The notes beneath the pieces are model-generated. The model ran no database searches and was not told the origin of the DNA. It was given only the letters and a program-made list of their open reading frames with translations. The position numbers and the translations under genes are program-made. Shown piece after piece: positions 26,537 to 33,344 of a stretch of DNA of 64,000 nucleotides. Positions within the stretch are counted from its first letter, which is position 1; each line of letters begins with the position of its first letter. The DNA is from Chitinophagales bacterium (GTDB taxonomy: Bacteria; Bacteroidota; Bacteroidia; Chitinophagales; Chitinophagaceae), in assembly GCA_015655015.1 (NCBI GenBank), contig JAATFV010000063.1, positions 62,001 to 126,000 of the forward strand, written 5' to 3'.

Positions 26537-28486
26537 TTAGCGCTTCGCCTGCTGTATGAGCCATTTGGCCAAATCCCTTGCCGCATTAAAATTCTCATAT
26601 TCGGCAGGAAGTACCCTTCCGTCCGCGTATTCATTGTAGAACCAGGGGTCCCCTACCGCGAACACCGTGCCTTTGCCGACCCGGGCAACAGCCATGATCA
26701 CTTTTCCCCCATCCGTAAAATGGGCTTTTGCAGGAGACTTCAGCCGCAGGGTGCTCAGCTCCTTCATGTAAATTTTCTTAGTCGTTGTGAATATCCTGTC
26801 CTGCGCCGGTATGGTAAAGGCCCCCATTTCGTATTGATTCCCCGTCACCTGGTGATAATTATCTTCATTAAAATGGATGCCAAACCGCTCTGCCAGCTTG
26901 TTGAAATGAGGGAATTCCGCATTGACGGAATCATTGCTCATCAGCAATAATACCCCGCCTGCCTCTACCCATTCATGGATGCTGCGGATCTCTTTGGGGC
27001 TTACATAATTGGGAGCAGGCACATCTTTGTCATTATCCGGGTCCACTATAATATAAAAGGACGCTTTTTTCAACCGTTCGGCCGTGGGCGCCAATGGAAG
27101 GGTATCCGTACGCATCCCATATTGCCGGAAAATGTTTCCGAACAGGGAGAAACCGCTATTGGTCTGATCGTTCCAGGTGTAATGATAACGCACCGACGCC
27201 CCGGTAATATCTTTATGGTATTCGTTGTTATAATAGTAGTCGAGCAGGACCGTTCTGCCTCTTCCTGTCATCAACCGGGGCAGCTGGTCTATTTCATCAG
27301 CCGCCAGCAGGAAAGCCCCCAGCCCCTTGGGATCGTCAGTCACCACTTTTTCACCGGTATAATATTGATAACTTCCATCCCGGTAGGGCTCGCCGCCCAA
27401 TCCGCTCTCTCTGACAGTGCCCTGCAGCGCGGATTGACCACCGGCATCCGTAATAAAGAATTTTTTGACGATGCCTTCATAGCCTTTTTTAGCGGGGGAA
27501 AGATACGTGGCAGGCAGGTAACCCATCCGAACACCCTTCGCCAGGGTATAAACGAACATGGAACTGGCAGACGACTCGGGATAATTACCCGGAACAGCCC
27601 CTTTGTCCAGGATATCCCACCACAGACCAGTACCGGCATCCTGCACTTTTTGTATGGCGGCGGCATAACGCTGGAGGATCGCCACCAGAGCCGCCCGGCC
27701 GGGATGTCCCGACGGAAAATAATCCAGTGCATCTACTACAGCCATCCCATACCACCCCATAGCGCGTCCCCAGAAATGAGGAGAAAGACCGGACATCTTA
27801 TCGGCCCATTTTTCCTGCCGCGACTCGTCCCAGCCATGATAGAGCAGGCCGGTCTTCGGATCGCGGGCATACCGCTCGATAGTGGTGAATTGCCGGGTGA
27901 TATCATTAAAGGCCGTGTCCTCGTGGAAGAGAGCCGCATATTCGGAATAAAAAGGCTGGGCCATATACAGACCGTCCAGCCATACCTGCCGGTTGTACTT
28001 TTTCTTGTGCCAGAAGCTGCCTTCAGCAGTCCGGGGCTGATCCTTTAATTGCTGCCGTAAGATCGTAGCGGCTTTATAATATTTTTCCTGGTTGGTGACC
28101 TTGTATAATAATAACAGGATCCTTCCACCCGATATATTGTCCAGGCTGTAATCTTCCTGTTTATACGCAGCGATATTCCCATCCTTATCCACCAGCCGGT
28201 CCACTAAATGCTGTATATAGTTAAAATAACGGGCATTGCCGGTATTGTACCACAAGCCTTCCAGCCCTTTCCATACGACCGCCTCCTCGTAGTTCCATCC
28301 CGGGGTCCTGCCCTCCGCTGAATCCTTCCAGGTTGTCATGACCGTTGCGGCTATCGCGGAAGCTTCCGAATTTGGCTGTGACTGCGCCTGCGTGTGACTG
28401 TTGCAAAGAAAGAGGCAGGACAGCAGGATGACCTTGCTGAAAGAACGCAGAAATGGAAAAGGATCGCTCGTGATTATATGCTGCAT
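26537..28486 (-). CDS. GH105-type unsaturated uronyl hydrolase with C-terminal DUF4350-like domain
   Basis: Start taken at ATG 28486, giving a signal peptide (to about TQAQS). ATGs at 28504 and 28531 lie within or before a 15-bp duplicated segment that adds a repeated SDPFP. Residues about 50-380 are an alpha6/alpha6 barrel of the GH88/GH105 type (VWLDGLYMAQPFYSEYA, HFWGRAMGWYGMAVVDALDYFP, GLWWDI). These hydrolyse delta-4,5-unsaturated uronic acid from lyase products. The last 220 residues resemble a DUF4350/ThuA-like domain (FYIIVDPDN, EAGGVLLLMSND, GKGTVFAVGDPWF). With uxaC it forms a uronate-use unit. Confidence 0.85.
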   Translation of the reverse strand: MQHIITSDPFPFLRSFSKVILLSCLFLCNSHTQAQSQPNSEASAIAATVMTTWKDSAEGRTPGWNYEEAVVWKGLEGLWYNTGNARYFNYIQHLVDRLVDKDGNIAAYKQEDYSLDNISGGRILLLLYKVTNQEKYYKAATILRQQLKDQPRTAEGSFWHKKKYNRQVWLDGLYMAQPFYSEYAALFHEDTAFNDITRQFTTIERYARDPKTGLLYHGWDESRQEKWADKMSGLSPHFWGRAMGWYGMAVVDALDYFPSGHPGRAALVAILQRYAAAIQKVQDAGTGLWWDILDKGAVPGNYPESSASSMFVYTLAKGVRMGYLPATYLSPAKKGYEGIVKKFFITDAGGQSALQGTVRESGLGGEPYRDGSYQYYTGEKVVTDDPKGLGAFLLAADEIDQLPRLMTGRGRTVLLDYYYNNEYHKDITGASVRYHYTWNDQTNSGFSLFGNIFRQYGMRTDTLPLAPTAERLKKASFYIIVDPDNDKDVPAPNYVSPKEIRSIHEWVEAGGVLLLMSNDSVNAEFPHFNKLAERFGIHFNEDNYHQVTGNQYEMGAFTIPAQDRIFTTTKKIYMKELSTLRLKSPAKAHFTDGGKVIMAVARVGKGTVFAVGDPWFYNEYADGRVLPAEYENFNAARDLAKWLIQQAKR

Positions 28487-28502
28487 AGGAAAAGGATCGC
28501 TC
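28455..28502. repeat. 15-bp direct repeat at the GH105 gene start
   Basis: GGAAAAGGATCGCTC occurs at 28455-28469 and 28488-28502, 33 bases apart, so the duplication is in frame. The copy pair surrounds the preferred start codon at 28486, leaving the start ambiguous among 28486, 28504 and 28531. Confidence 0.85.
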
Positions 28503-28599
28503 ATTGTTTTAGAGGGATATGGCATAGGCAAAATGTGTCATTTTTTTCCAATTGTAGATAGTATTTCATAAAGGTGGGAAACACCGGTATTGACTGCGA

Positions 28600-29652
28600 T
28601 TACAGCGTCACCACCTTTTTATCTTTGCTGCTGAGATAAGCAGCCTCTATGATACGCAGGATATTAGTCCCGTCTTCCGGAGTTACAGGTACAGGCCCGT
28701 CATAACGTATAGCGGCATACATCCCGTCATAGAATTCTCCGTAATTCCCTTTGATAGATGGAATATATTCCCGGATCTCTTTCCCGTCCCTTTCCGTATG
28801 CAGGAGCCCTTTTGCACTTTCCGGCTCTACCCCCCAGTCTTCACCTTCCGGCATTTCGCCCAGTAAGAGATGCTGCTCCTGGGGATCTCCCTTGGGTTTG
28901 AGAAAAGTGCCCAGGGAACCGTAGAAAGCAAAAGCCGGCAGCGGCTCTCTCACGAGATAGCTCGACTTAAGCCTTACCCGCAAATTGCGCGCGGCCGGGT
29001 AGTACAACAGCACTTCCATGTAATCATCCACTTTGGAAACAGGTCGTATGATACCGATATCGGCGAATACCCCTTCCGGCATTCCGAATAATTGCAGGAC
29101 CTGGTCTATCAGGTGAGAGCCCAGATCATAAAGCAGCCCCCTGCCAGGGCCGGGAGTTTCCTTATGCACTTTGTAGCTCAGCGCCGTGGTATACCGGTCA
29201 TAGTGGATCTCCGCCTCTACGATATGCCCCAACCAGCCGCCTTCTACGACCTGTCTCAGGGTCTTCGCATCGCTGTCATAACGCCTGCTCTGATAAACGG
29301 ATAATTTCTTCCCTGTCGTCTTAGCGAGGGCGGTCAATTCCTCCCCTTCTTTTACCGTAACGGCAAAAGGCTTTTCCACCACCACATGTTTACCCGCCAG
29401 CAGCGCCTTTTTTGTATAGTCAAAATGGGTATAGTTCGGAGTATTCACCACCACCAGCTCAATAGCCGCATCCTCCAGGATCTCTTCCAGGGAACGGTAA
29501 GTCCGGACATATGGATAAAGGGCCACGGCGAGGTTCTTCTCCCTTTCCCAGACCGCATACAAGTCAAAACCGGGATTCAGGTGCAGGAAGGGGGCATGGA
29601 ACACCTTGCCGGACATTCCAAATGAGCACAAGGCTGTCTTAATAGGTACCAT
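28600..29652 (-). CDS. Cytosolic Gfo/Idh/MocA family dehydrogenase
   Basis: A 350-residue NAD(P)-dependent oxidoreductase without export signal. The Rossmann opening is IKTALCSFGMSGKVFHAPFL (glycine motif GMSG), then NTPNYTHF and the signature EKPFAVT with the catalytic lysine at about residue 95. YDLGSHLIDQVLQLFG is the conserved substrate-domain helix. It most resembles the scyllo-inositol/sugar dehydrogenase-like branch (IolW/YdgJ type). The substrate is unknown. Same strand as the uxaC/GH105 pair but 113 bases from it, so co-regulation is plausible, not shown. Confidence 0.87.
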   Translation of the reverse strand: MVPIKTALCSFGMSGKVFHAPFLHLNPGFDLYAVWEREKNLAVALYPYVRTYRSLEEILEDAAIELVVVNTPNYTHFDYTKKALLAGKHVVVEKPFAVTVKEGEELTALAKTTGKKLSVYQSRRYDSDAKTLRQVVEGGWLGHIVEAEIHYDRYTTALSYKVHKETPGPGRGLLYDLGSHLIDQVLQLFGMPEGVFADIGIIRPVSKVDDYMEVLLYYPAARNLRVRLKSSYLVREPLPAFAFYGSLGTFLKPKGDPQEQHLLLGEMPEGEDWGVEPESAKGLLHTERDGKEIREYIPSIKGNYGEFYDGMYAAIRYDGPVPVTPEDGTNILRIIEAAYLSSKDKKVVTL

Positions 29653-29860
29653 ATTCTTAATTTACGTTGAACGGCCAATTTAATTGTTTGACCCGCCAAT
29701 ATTATGTCTTTTTACCGATCCGATCCCCCCAACTATGGTAAAATTTAGCGGACATCCCCAGGCAGCCGGCGAATCTGTAGATTAAATTCCCCGTACGGGT
29801 GACGATGGCCGAAGCTAACGTTTGGTCCGTGAATGGCATATCTTTTTGAGCATATGGTTT

Positions 29861-29868
29861 TAAATTTG
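29861..29868 (+). promoter_or_regulatory. -7 element three bases before the DUF72 ATG
   Basis: TAAATTTG is an exact TAnnTTTG match ending 3 bases before the ATG at 29872. If used, transcription would begin at or beside the start codon. It lies inside an imperfect direct repeat (TGAGCAT...TTAAA at 29847 and 29867). Confidence 0.35.
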
Positions 29869-29871
29869 AGC

Positions 29872-30666
29872 ATGAGGCTTAAAAAAGGCATATTAAGAGC
29901 CGGCACCAGCAATGTGGTCGTTCCGGAAAAGAACAAAGCTGCTTTTCCGGCTGCCTTTCAGGCGAAGAGCCATCTTGAATATTATGCTTCTTTATTTAAC
30001 AGCGTGGAGATCAACCGGACCTTTTATAAGCTTCCCAAACCCGGGACCCTGGAAAAATGGGCCCAACAGGCGCCCGAAGACTTCCGGTTCACCGTGAAAT
30101 TATGGAAAGAGATCACCCATGTAAGGGATCTTCGTTATAAGACAGAGGATGTGACTACTTTTATGCAGACAATAGCTCCGATAGGGCCGAAAAAAGGTTG
30201 TTTGCTGATCCAGTTTCCGGCGGGTTTGCATTCGGGAAATGCCGCTTCTCTTGAACAGCTACTGACGGATATTGCAGTCTTCAATCCCGATCCATGCTGG
30301 AGAATAGCGGTAGAGTTCCGGAACAGGGAATGGTATAGTCCGGCAGTCTATACGCTGCTGGATAAGTACCATGCCGGCCTGGTCCAGCATGATATGCCTT
30401 TTAAAGGAGAGGACCCCATGGATCCGGAGGATCGGTTTGCATTGCACCCTCCCCTTCCTTCCGGGGCTGATTTTGTATTCAAACGGTATCATGGTCCAAA
30501 AGGCGATTATAAAGGAAGTTATGCTGCCTCTTTCCTGGAACAGGATGCTCTCGTCCTTACGAAATGGCTGGACCAGGGTAAGGATGTGTATGTCTATTTC
30601 AATAATACAGCAGCCGGAGATGCGCCGAAAGATGTAATGCTGCTAAATAAATTTATATATGGATAA
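29872..30666 (+). CDS. DUF72-domain protein
   Basis: A 264-residue DUF72 (YecE-type) TIM-barrel protein. Start at 29872 (MRLKKGILRAGTSNVVV) fits the family opening; in-frame ATGs at 29833 and 29854 also exist. Conserved landmarks are YYASLFNSVEINRTFYKLP, FRFTVKLWKEITH, LLIQFP, AVEFRNREWY and the ending VYVYFNNTAAGDAPKDV. Biochemical function of the family is unproven. Its stop overlaps the ATG of the next small gene by 8 bases. A diverged copy of its 3' end lies 1590 bases further on (32177-32258), so the present 3' end may have been supplied by an inserted segment. Confidence 0.85.
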   Translation: MRLKKGILRAGTSNVVVPEKNKAAFPAAFQAKSHLEYYASLFNSVEINRTFYKLPKPGTLEKWAQQAPEDFRFTVKLWKEITHVRDLRYKTEDVTTFMQTIAPIGPKKGCLLIQFPAGLHSGNAASLEQLLTDIAVFNPDPCWRIAVEFRNREWYSPAVYTLLDKYHAGLVQHDMPFKGEDPMDPEDRFALHPPLPSGADFVFKRYHGPKGDYKGSYAASFLEQDALVLTKWLDQGKDVYVYFNNTAAGDAPKDVMLLNKFIYG

Positions 30667-30904
30667 TACGAAAGAATTCAAGCTTGAGCTGGACTTTGAG
30701 GGCAAACATTATTCCGGGTCTATCCTTCCGTCCGAAGAAAAAGACAATAAGAATTTTCCTGTTTTCTTCCGGATCACCATCGACGGCAGATTATATGCCT
30801 ATATCTGCTGCGGTCAGAGCGGCTGGCATGACCGGGATCAAAAGACGGGGCATAATGCGCTGATCAATGCTATTGGGGAGTATATACATGACTGGTACGG
30901 GTAG
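30659..30904 (+). CDS. Small conserved-looking protein coupled to the DUF72 gene, function unknown
   Basis: An 81-residue soluble protein beginning MDNTKEFKLELDFEGKHYSG, with a beta-rich core (FFRITIDGRLYAYICCGQSGW) and a C-terminal helix (ALINAIGEYIHDWYG). No signal or membrane segment. The ATG overlaps the DUF72 stop (ATGGATAA), giving translational coupling. I do not recognise a family. The compact beta-beta-alpha layout suggests a small folded protein, not an accidental frame. It would belong to the segment proposed to have been inserted with the neighbouring ATPase. Confidence 0.6.
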   Translation: MDNTKEFKLELDFEGKHYSGSILPSEEKDNKNFPVFFRITIDGRLYAYICCGQSGWHDRDQKTGHNALINAIGEYIHDWYG

Positions 30905-30916
30905 AAGAATGAATTT

Positions 30917-32062
30917 TTAAACAGAAGAATATGGATAATCTTTTAACCACTGCCAGAAGTTATCCCGATGAATTATCCTGGCTTCAGCCGGTTGATATGC
31001 TTCCATAAAGATCTTTGGAAATTTTGTTTTAGATGCTGGATTCCATTTAAATTCATATGCATACAATTTCCCATCTATTTCTTCAATATAGTCTACTTCT
31101 GCCTGAGCCTTGTTGCGCCAAAAATAAGTGTATCCGTAATAACCATTATAAGCCAGCAATTTCTTTCTTTCTGTTATCAGGTAATTTTCCCACAAGGCTC
31201 CTATATCATTCCTATTTTCCGGAATACTATAATTACCTATCAGGGCATTTCGAATACCATTGTCGTAAAAATAGATTTTCTTTTTACGGTTTATTTCGTT
31301 CCGTAGATTACCACTATGAGCTCCCAATCTGTAAACCACAAACACCTGTTCCAAAAGATGGATATAACTATCTATTGTTTTAGTGTCGGCACCGACTATT
31401 TGCGATAATTCATTCAGAGAGACTTCACTACCTATCTGCCACGCCAGCGCCTTCAGGATTTTTTCCAATAACAACGGTTTTTTTATACCGGTAAGAGCCA
31501 AAACGTCCTTATATAAATAACTACTGGTGAGGTTATTTAATATTTGCTGTGGATTGTCGGGATTGGTCACTATTTCCGGATACGTTCCAAATATCAGATA
31601 TCGTGATAGGCCACGTAACAGTTCCGGAGTTCCAATATGATTAATTAGTTCTCCGCAACTTATAGGATAAAGAAAATACTCCCATTTTCGCCCGGTCAAG
31701 GGTTCCTGGGTGAGATCGGCTATATTAAGAGCAGAAGAACCTGTCAGAATAAGCTGTATTTTTAATTCAGCGTCAATTATTTGCTTACAAATACTTCCTA
31801 TATCCTCAATCATTTGCGCTTCATCCAGAACGATTAGCTTTATGTCGCCAAAGCTTTGTATGAGCGTCGCAACATTATCATTTCGCCAAAGACTGCGTGT
31901 GATGATCTCATCGCCGTTGAAGTAAATAAATTTATCGTTTGTCTTTCTGACGAGATCTTTTACCAAAGTAGTTTTTCCAACCTGTCTTGGTCCATAAATT
32001 ATAATCGCTTTTTTATAATCAAAGCGTTTAAGAAGATTGGGTTCAATTGTTCTATTAATCAT
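30917..32062 (-). CDS. AAA_14/DUF4143 ATP-binding protein
   Basis: Start at ATG 32062 (MINRTIEPNLL), the usual opening of this family; the ATG at 32092 would overlap an operator palindrome. Walker A GPRQVGKTT is at 24-32, Walker B KLIVLDEAQ at 75-83, sensor TGSSAL follows, then a winged-helix/DUF4143 C-terminus with WRNKAQAEVDYI...YAYEFKW, which resembles a PD-(D/E)XK nuclease core (Glu/Asp then Glu-x-Lys). Length 381 is typical. Such ATPases are abundant and mobile in Bacteroidota with no agreed role. The gene is visibly more AT-rich than its neighbours and lies opposite to them, indicating transfer. Two palindromes stand immediately upstream. Confidence 0.88.
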   Translation of the reverse strand: MINRTIEPNLLKRFDYKKAIIIYGPRQVGKTTLVKDLVRKTNDKFIYFNGDEIITRSLWRNDNVATLIQSFGDIKLIVLDEAQMIEDIGSICKQIIDAELKIQLILTGSSALNIADLTQEPLTGRKWEYFLYPISCGELINHIGTPELLRGLSRYLIFGTYPEIVTNPDNPQQILNNLTSSYLYKDVLALTGIKKPLLLEKILKALAWQIGSEVSLNELSQIVGADTKTIDSYIHLLEQVFVVYRLGAHSGNLRNEINRKKKIYFYDNGIRNALIGNYSIPENRNDIGALWENYLITERKKLLAYNGYYGYTYFWRNKAQAEVDYIEEIDGKLYAYEFKWNPASKTKFPKIFMEAYQPAEARIIHRDNFWQWLKDYPYSSV

Positions 32063-32090
32063 TAGGGCATTCGTTTGTATAAAAATAGCC

Positions 32091-32146
32091 ATTTATGGAA
32101 TACAATCCATAAAAAGACGTCTATTTATGGAATACAATCCACAAAA
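32091..32146. promoter_or_regulatory. Twin palindromic operators before the AAA_14 gene
   Basis: Two nearly identical 24-base segments (32091-32114 and 32123-32146), 32 bases apart, differ at one position. The first contains the inverted repeat TTTATGGA-N6-TCCATAAA with 8-bp arms; in the second one arm has a C in place of T. They lie 29-85 bases upstream of the ATG at 32062, where a repressor would act. The spacing of about three helical turns suits cooperative binding by a dimeric protein. Confidence 0.75.
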
Positions 32147-32176
32147 TACCCAAATTAAAGCCTCAACAATCAAATA

Positions 32177-32258
32177 TGTACGCCTATTTCAATAATACCG
32201 CAGAAGGCGAAACCCGAAAGATATCAGGAGGCTCATCGATAATCATTATCTACAATAG
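32177..32258 (+). pseudogene. Remnant 3' end of a second DUF72 gene
   Basis: The sequence matches the DUF72 3' end at 30587 onward, including an identical 15-mer CTATTTCAATAATAC. The translation begins YAYFNNTAEGE, as in YVYFNNTAAGD of the intact gene. After a one-base deletion it continues PKDIRRLIDNHYLQ and stops at 32256-32258, paralleling PKDVMLLNKFIYG. No upstream DUF72 coding sequence is left. The remnant overlaps the 3' end of the convergent deacetylase gene. It is diverged from the intact copy, so it is not a recent duplication. Confidence 0.75.
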
Positions 32259-33195
32259 CCGTCTTGTCATTCAGGGTGATCCTGGCGATCTCGTCCTTTC
32301 TCATAAATTTCACCCCCGGCTGTTTGGTCGCATAGGCCAGAAACTCATCTATCACTCTTACCTGTGCCGGTGTTCCGCTGATGCGGTCATGGGTGCTGAG
32401 GGACATCTGCCGTTTGCGGGTGGCGCCTTCTTCATAGAGCTGATCGAACTCCAGCCGGAGCTGCTCCCCAAATTGTTTCGACGAAAAATACCTGCCTTCC
32501 AGCAACTGTATATCATTACATCTTAACGTATAAGGTACGACAGCGAAATTCCTGCCATTGACCGGGATCAGGAAAGGTTCGTCCCTGCTGAGATCGTCTA
32601 TATGATAAGTAAAACCAAGCTCCTGCAGGATGGCCAGGGTGTTCTTACTCCTGCGCAGCCAGTTGCAGTTATACCCCAGCGTCGTTTGCCCCGTCACCTC
32701 CTTTATAAGATCCATACCCGCCTTTACAAAGGCCTTTTCCTGCTCATACGTCATGGTATACTGGGGCGTCCAGTTGAGTCCATGACCGGCTATTTCATGT
32801 CCGCGTTGAACGATCTCCCGGGCCAGGGCAGGATTATGCCTGGCTGCCTCTCCGATCGTATGACTGGTCACCTTTATACCATATTTATCCCATAAGTTCA
32901 GCAAACGTGGGATACCTTCCTTATATCCATACTGAAACCAGGTTTTGGCCGGCAGGTCTGTATACCCTTTTTCCAGGTTAGGGGGAAAGGGGCTGTCAAA
33001 GCCGGTTTCGGGCTCGCCGCCCGCTTCAAATTGCATAGAGACCGAAATAACCAAACGCGAGCCGTCGGGCCATCGTGACGGATCCTCTCCGGCCGGTTCT
33101 GATTTACTGCTGCCCGGAAAAAGGCTATTGGGCATAAGCAAGGAACCTGTCCCTAACAAAGCCGTACTTTTAATAAATTCCTTTCTTGATTGCAT
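32233..33195 (-). CDS. Exported polysaccharide deacetylase-family protein
   Basis: A 320-residue NodB-type carbohydrate esterase/deacetylase. The N-terminus (SRKEFIKSTALLGTGSLL) resembles a Tat leader with Arg-Lys instead of Arg-Arg, and export is likely. The NodB core is visible as KVTSHTIGEAARHNPALAREIVQRGHEIAGHGLNW, containing the His-containing metal motif, and MSLSTHDRISGTP near the C-terminus. It is closest in style to the PuuE/allantoinase-like deacetylases. It should hydrolyse N-acyl groups; the substrate is unknown. Its 3' end overlaps the DUF72 remnant on the other strand. Confidence 0.85.
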   Translation of the reverse strand: MQSRKEFIKSTALLGTGSLLMPNSLFPGSSKSEPAGEDPSRWPDGSRLVISVSMQFEAGGEPETGFDSPFPPNLEKGYTDLPAKTWFQYGYKEGIPRLLNLWDKYGIKVTSHTIGEAARHNPALAREIVQRGHEIAGHGLNWTPQYTMTYEQEKAFVKAGMDLIKEVTGQTTLGYNCNWLRRSKNTLAILQELGFTYHIDDLSRDEPFLIPVNGRNFAVVPYTLRCNDIQLLEGRYFSSKQFGEQLRLEFDQLYEEGATRKRQMSLSTHDRISGTPAQVRVIDEFLAYATKQPGVKFMRKDEIARITLNDKTAIVDNDYR

Positions 33196-33264
33196 GTAAT
33201 TCCTTTAATTGTTTACCATTCCGGGAAGCCGTCAGGCCCGGTATTACTTGTCGGTGATACAGGA

Positions 33265-33272
33265 CAAAATTA
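33265..33272 (-). promoter_or_regulatory. Candidate -7 element of the deacetylase gene
   Basis: On the minus strand TAATTTTG matches TAnnTTTG and lies 70 bases upstream of the ATG at 33195. No properly spaced TTG was seen. Confidence 0.3.
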
Positions 33273-33344
33273 GGATGCCCGGAAGAGGCCATTCCTGTAA
33301 AAAACAAAGAATACCTTGTAATTTTCATAGAAACGCGCCGGCAC

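Noticed and set aside
26975..28048. Plus-strand 357-codon open frame opposite the GH105 gene
   Set aside because: Long but antisense to a clear enzyme; no family features in its translation.
30917..32146. Insertion sequence carrying the AAA_14 gene
   Set aside because: No transposase, no terminal inverted repeats at the segment edges, and the inner palindromes lie only upstream of the gene; integration by another route is proposed instead.
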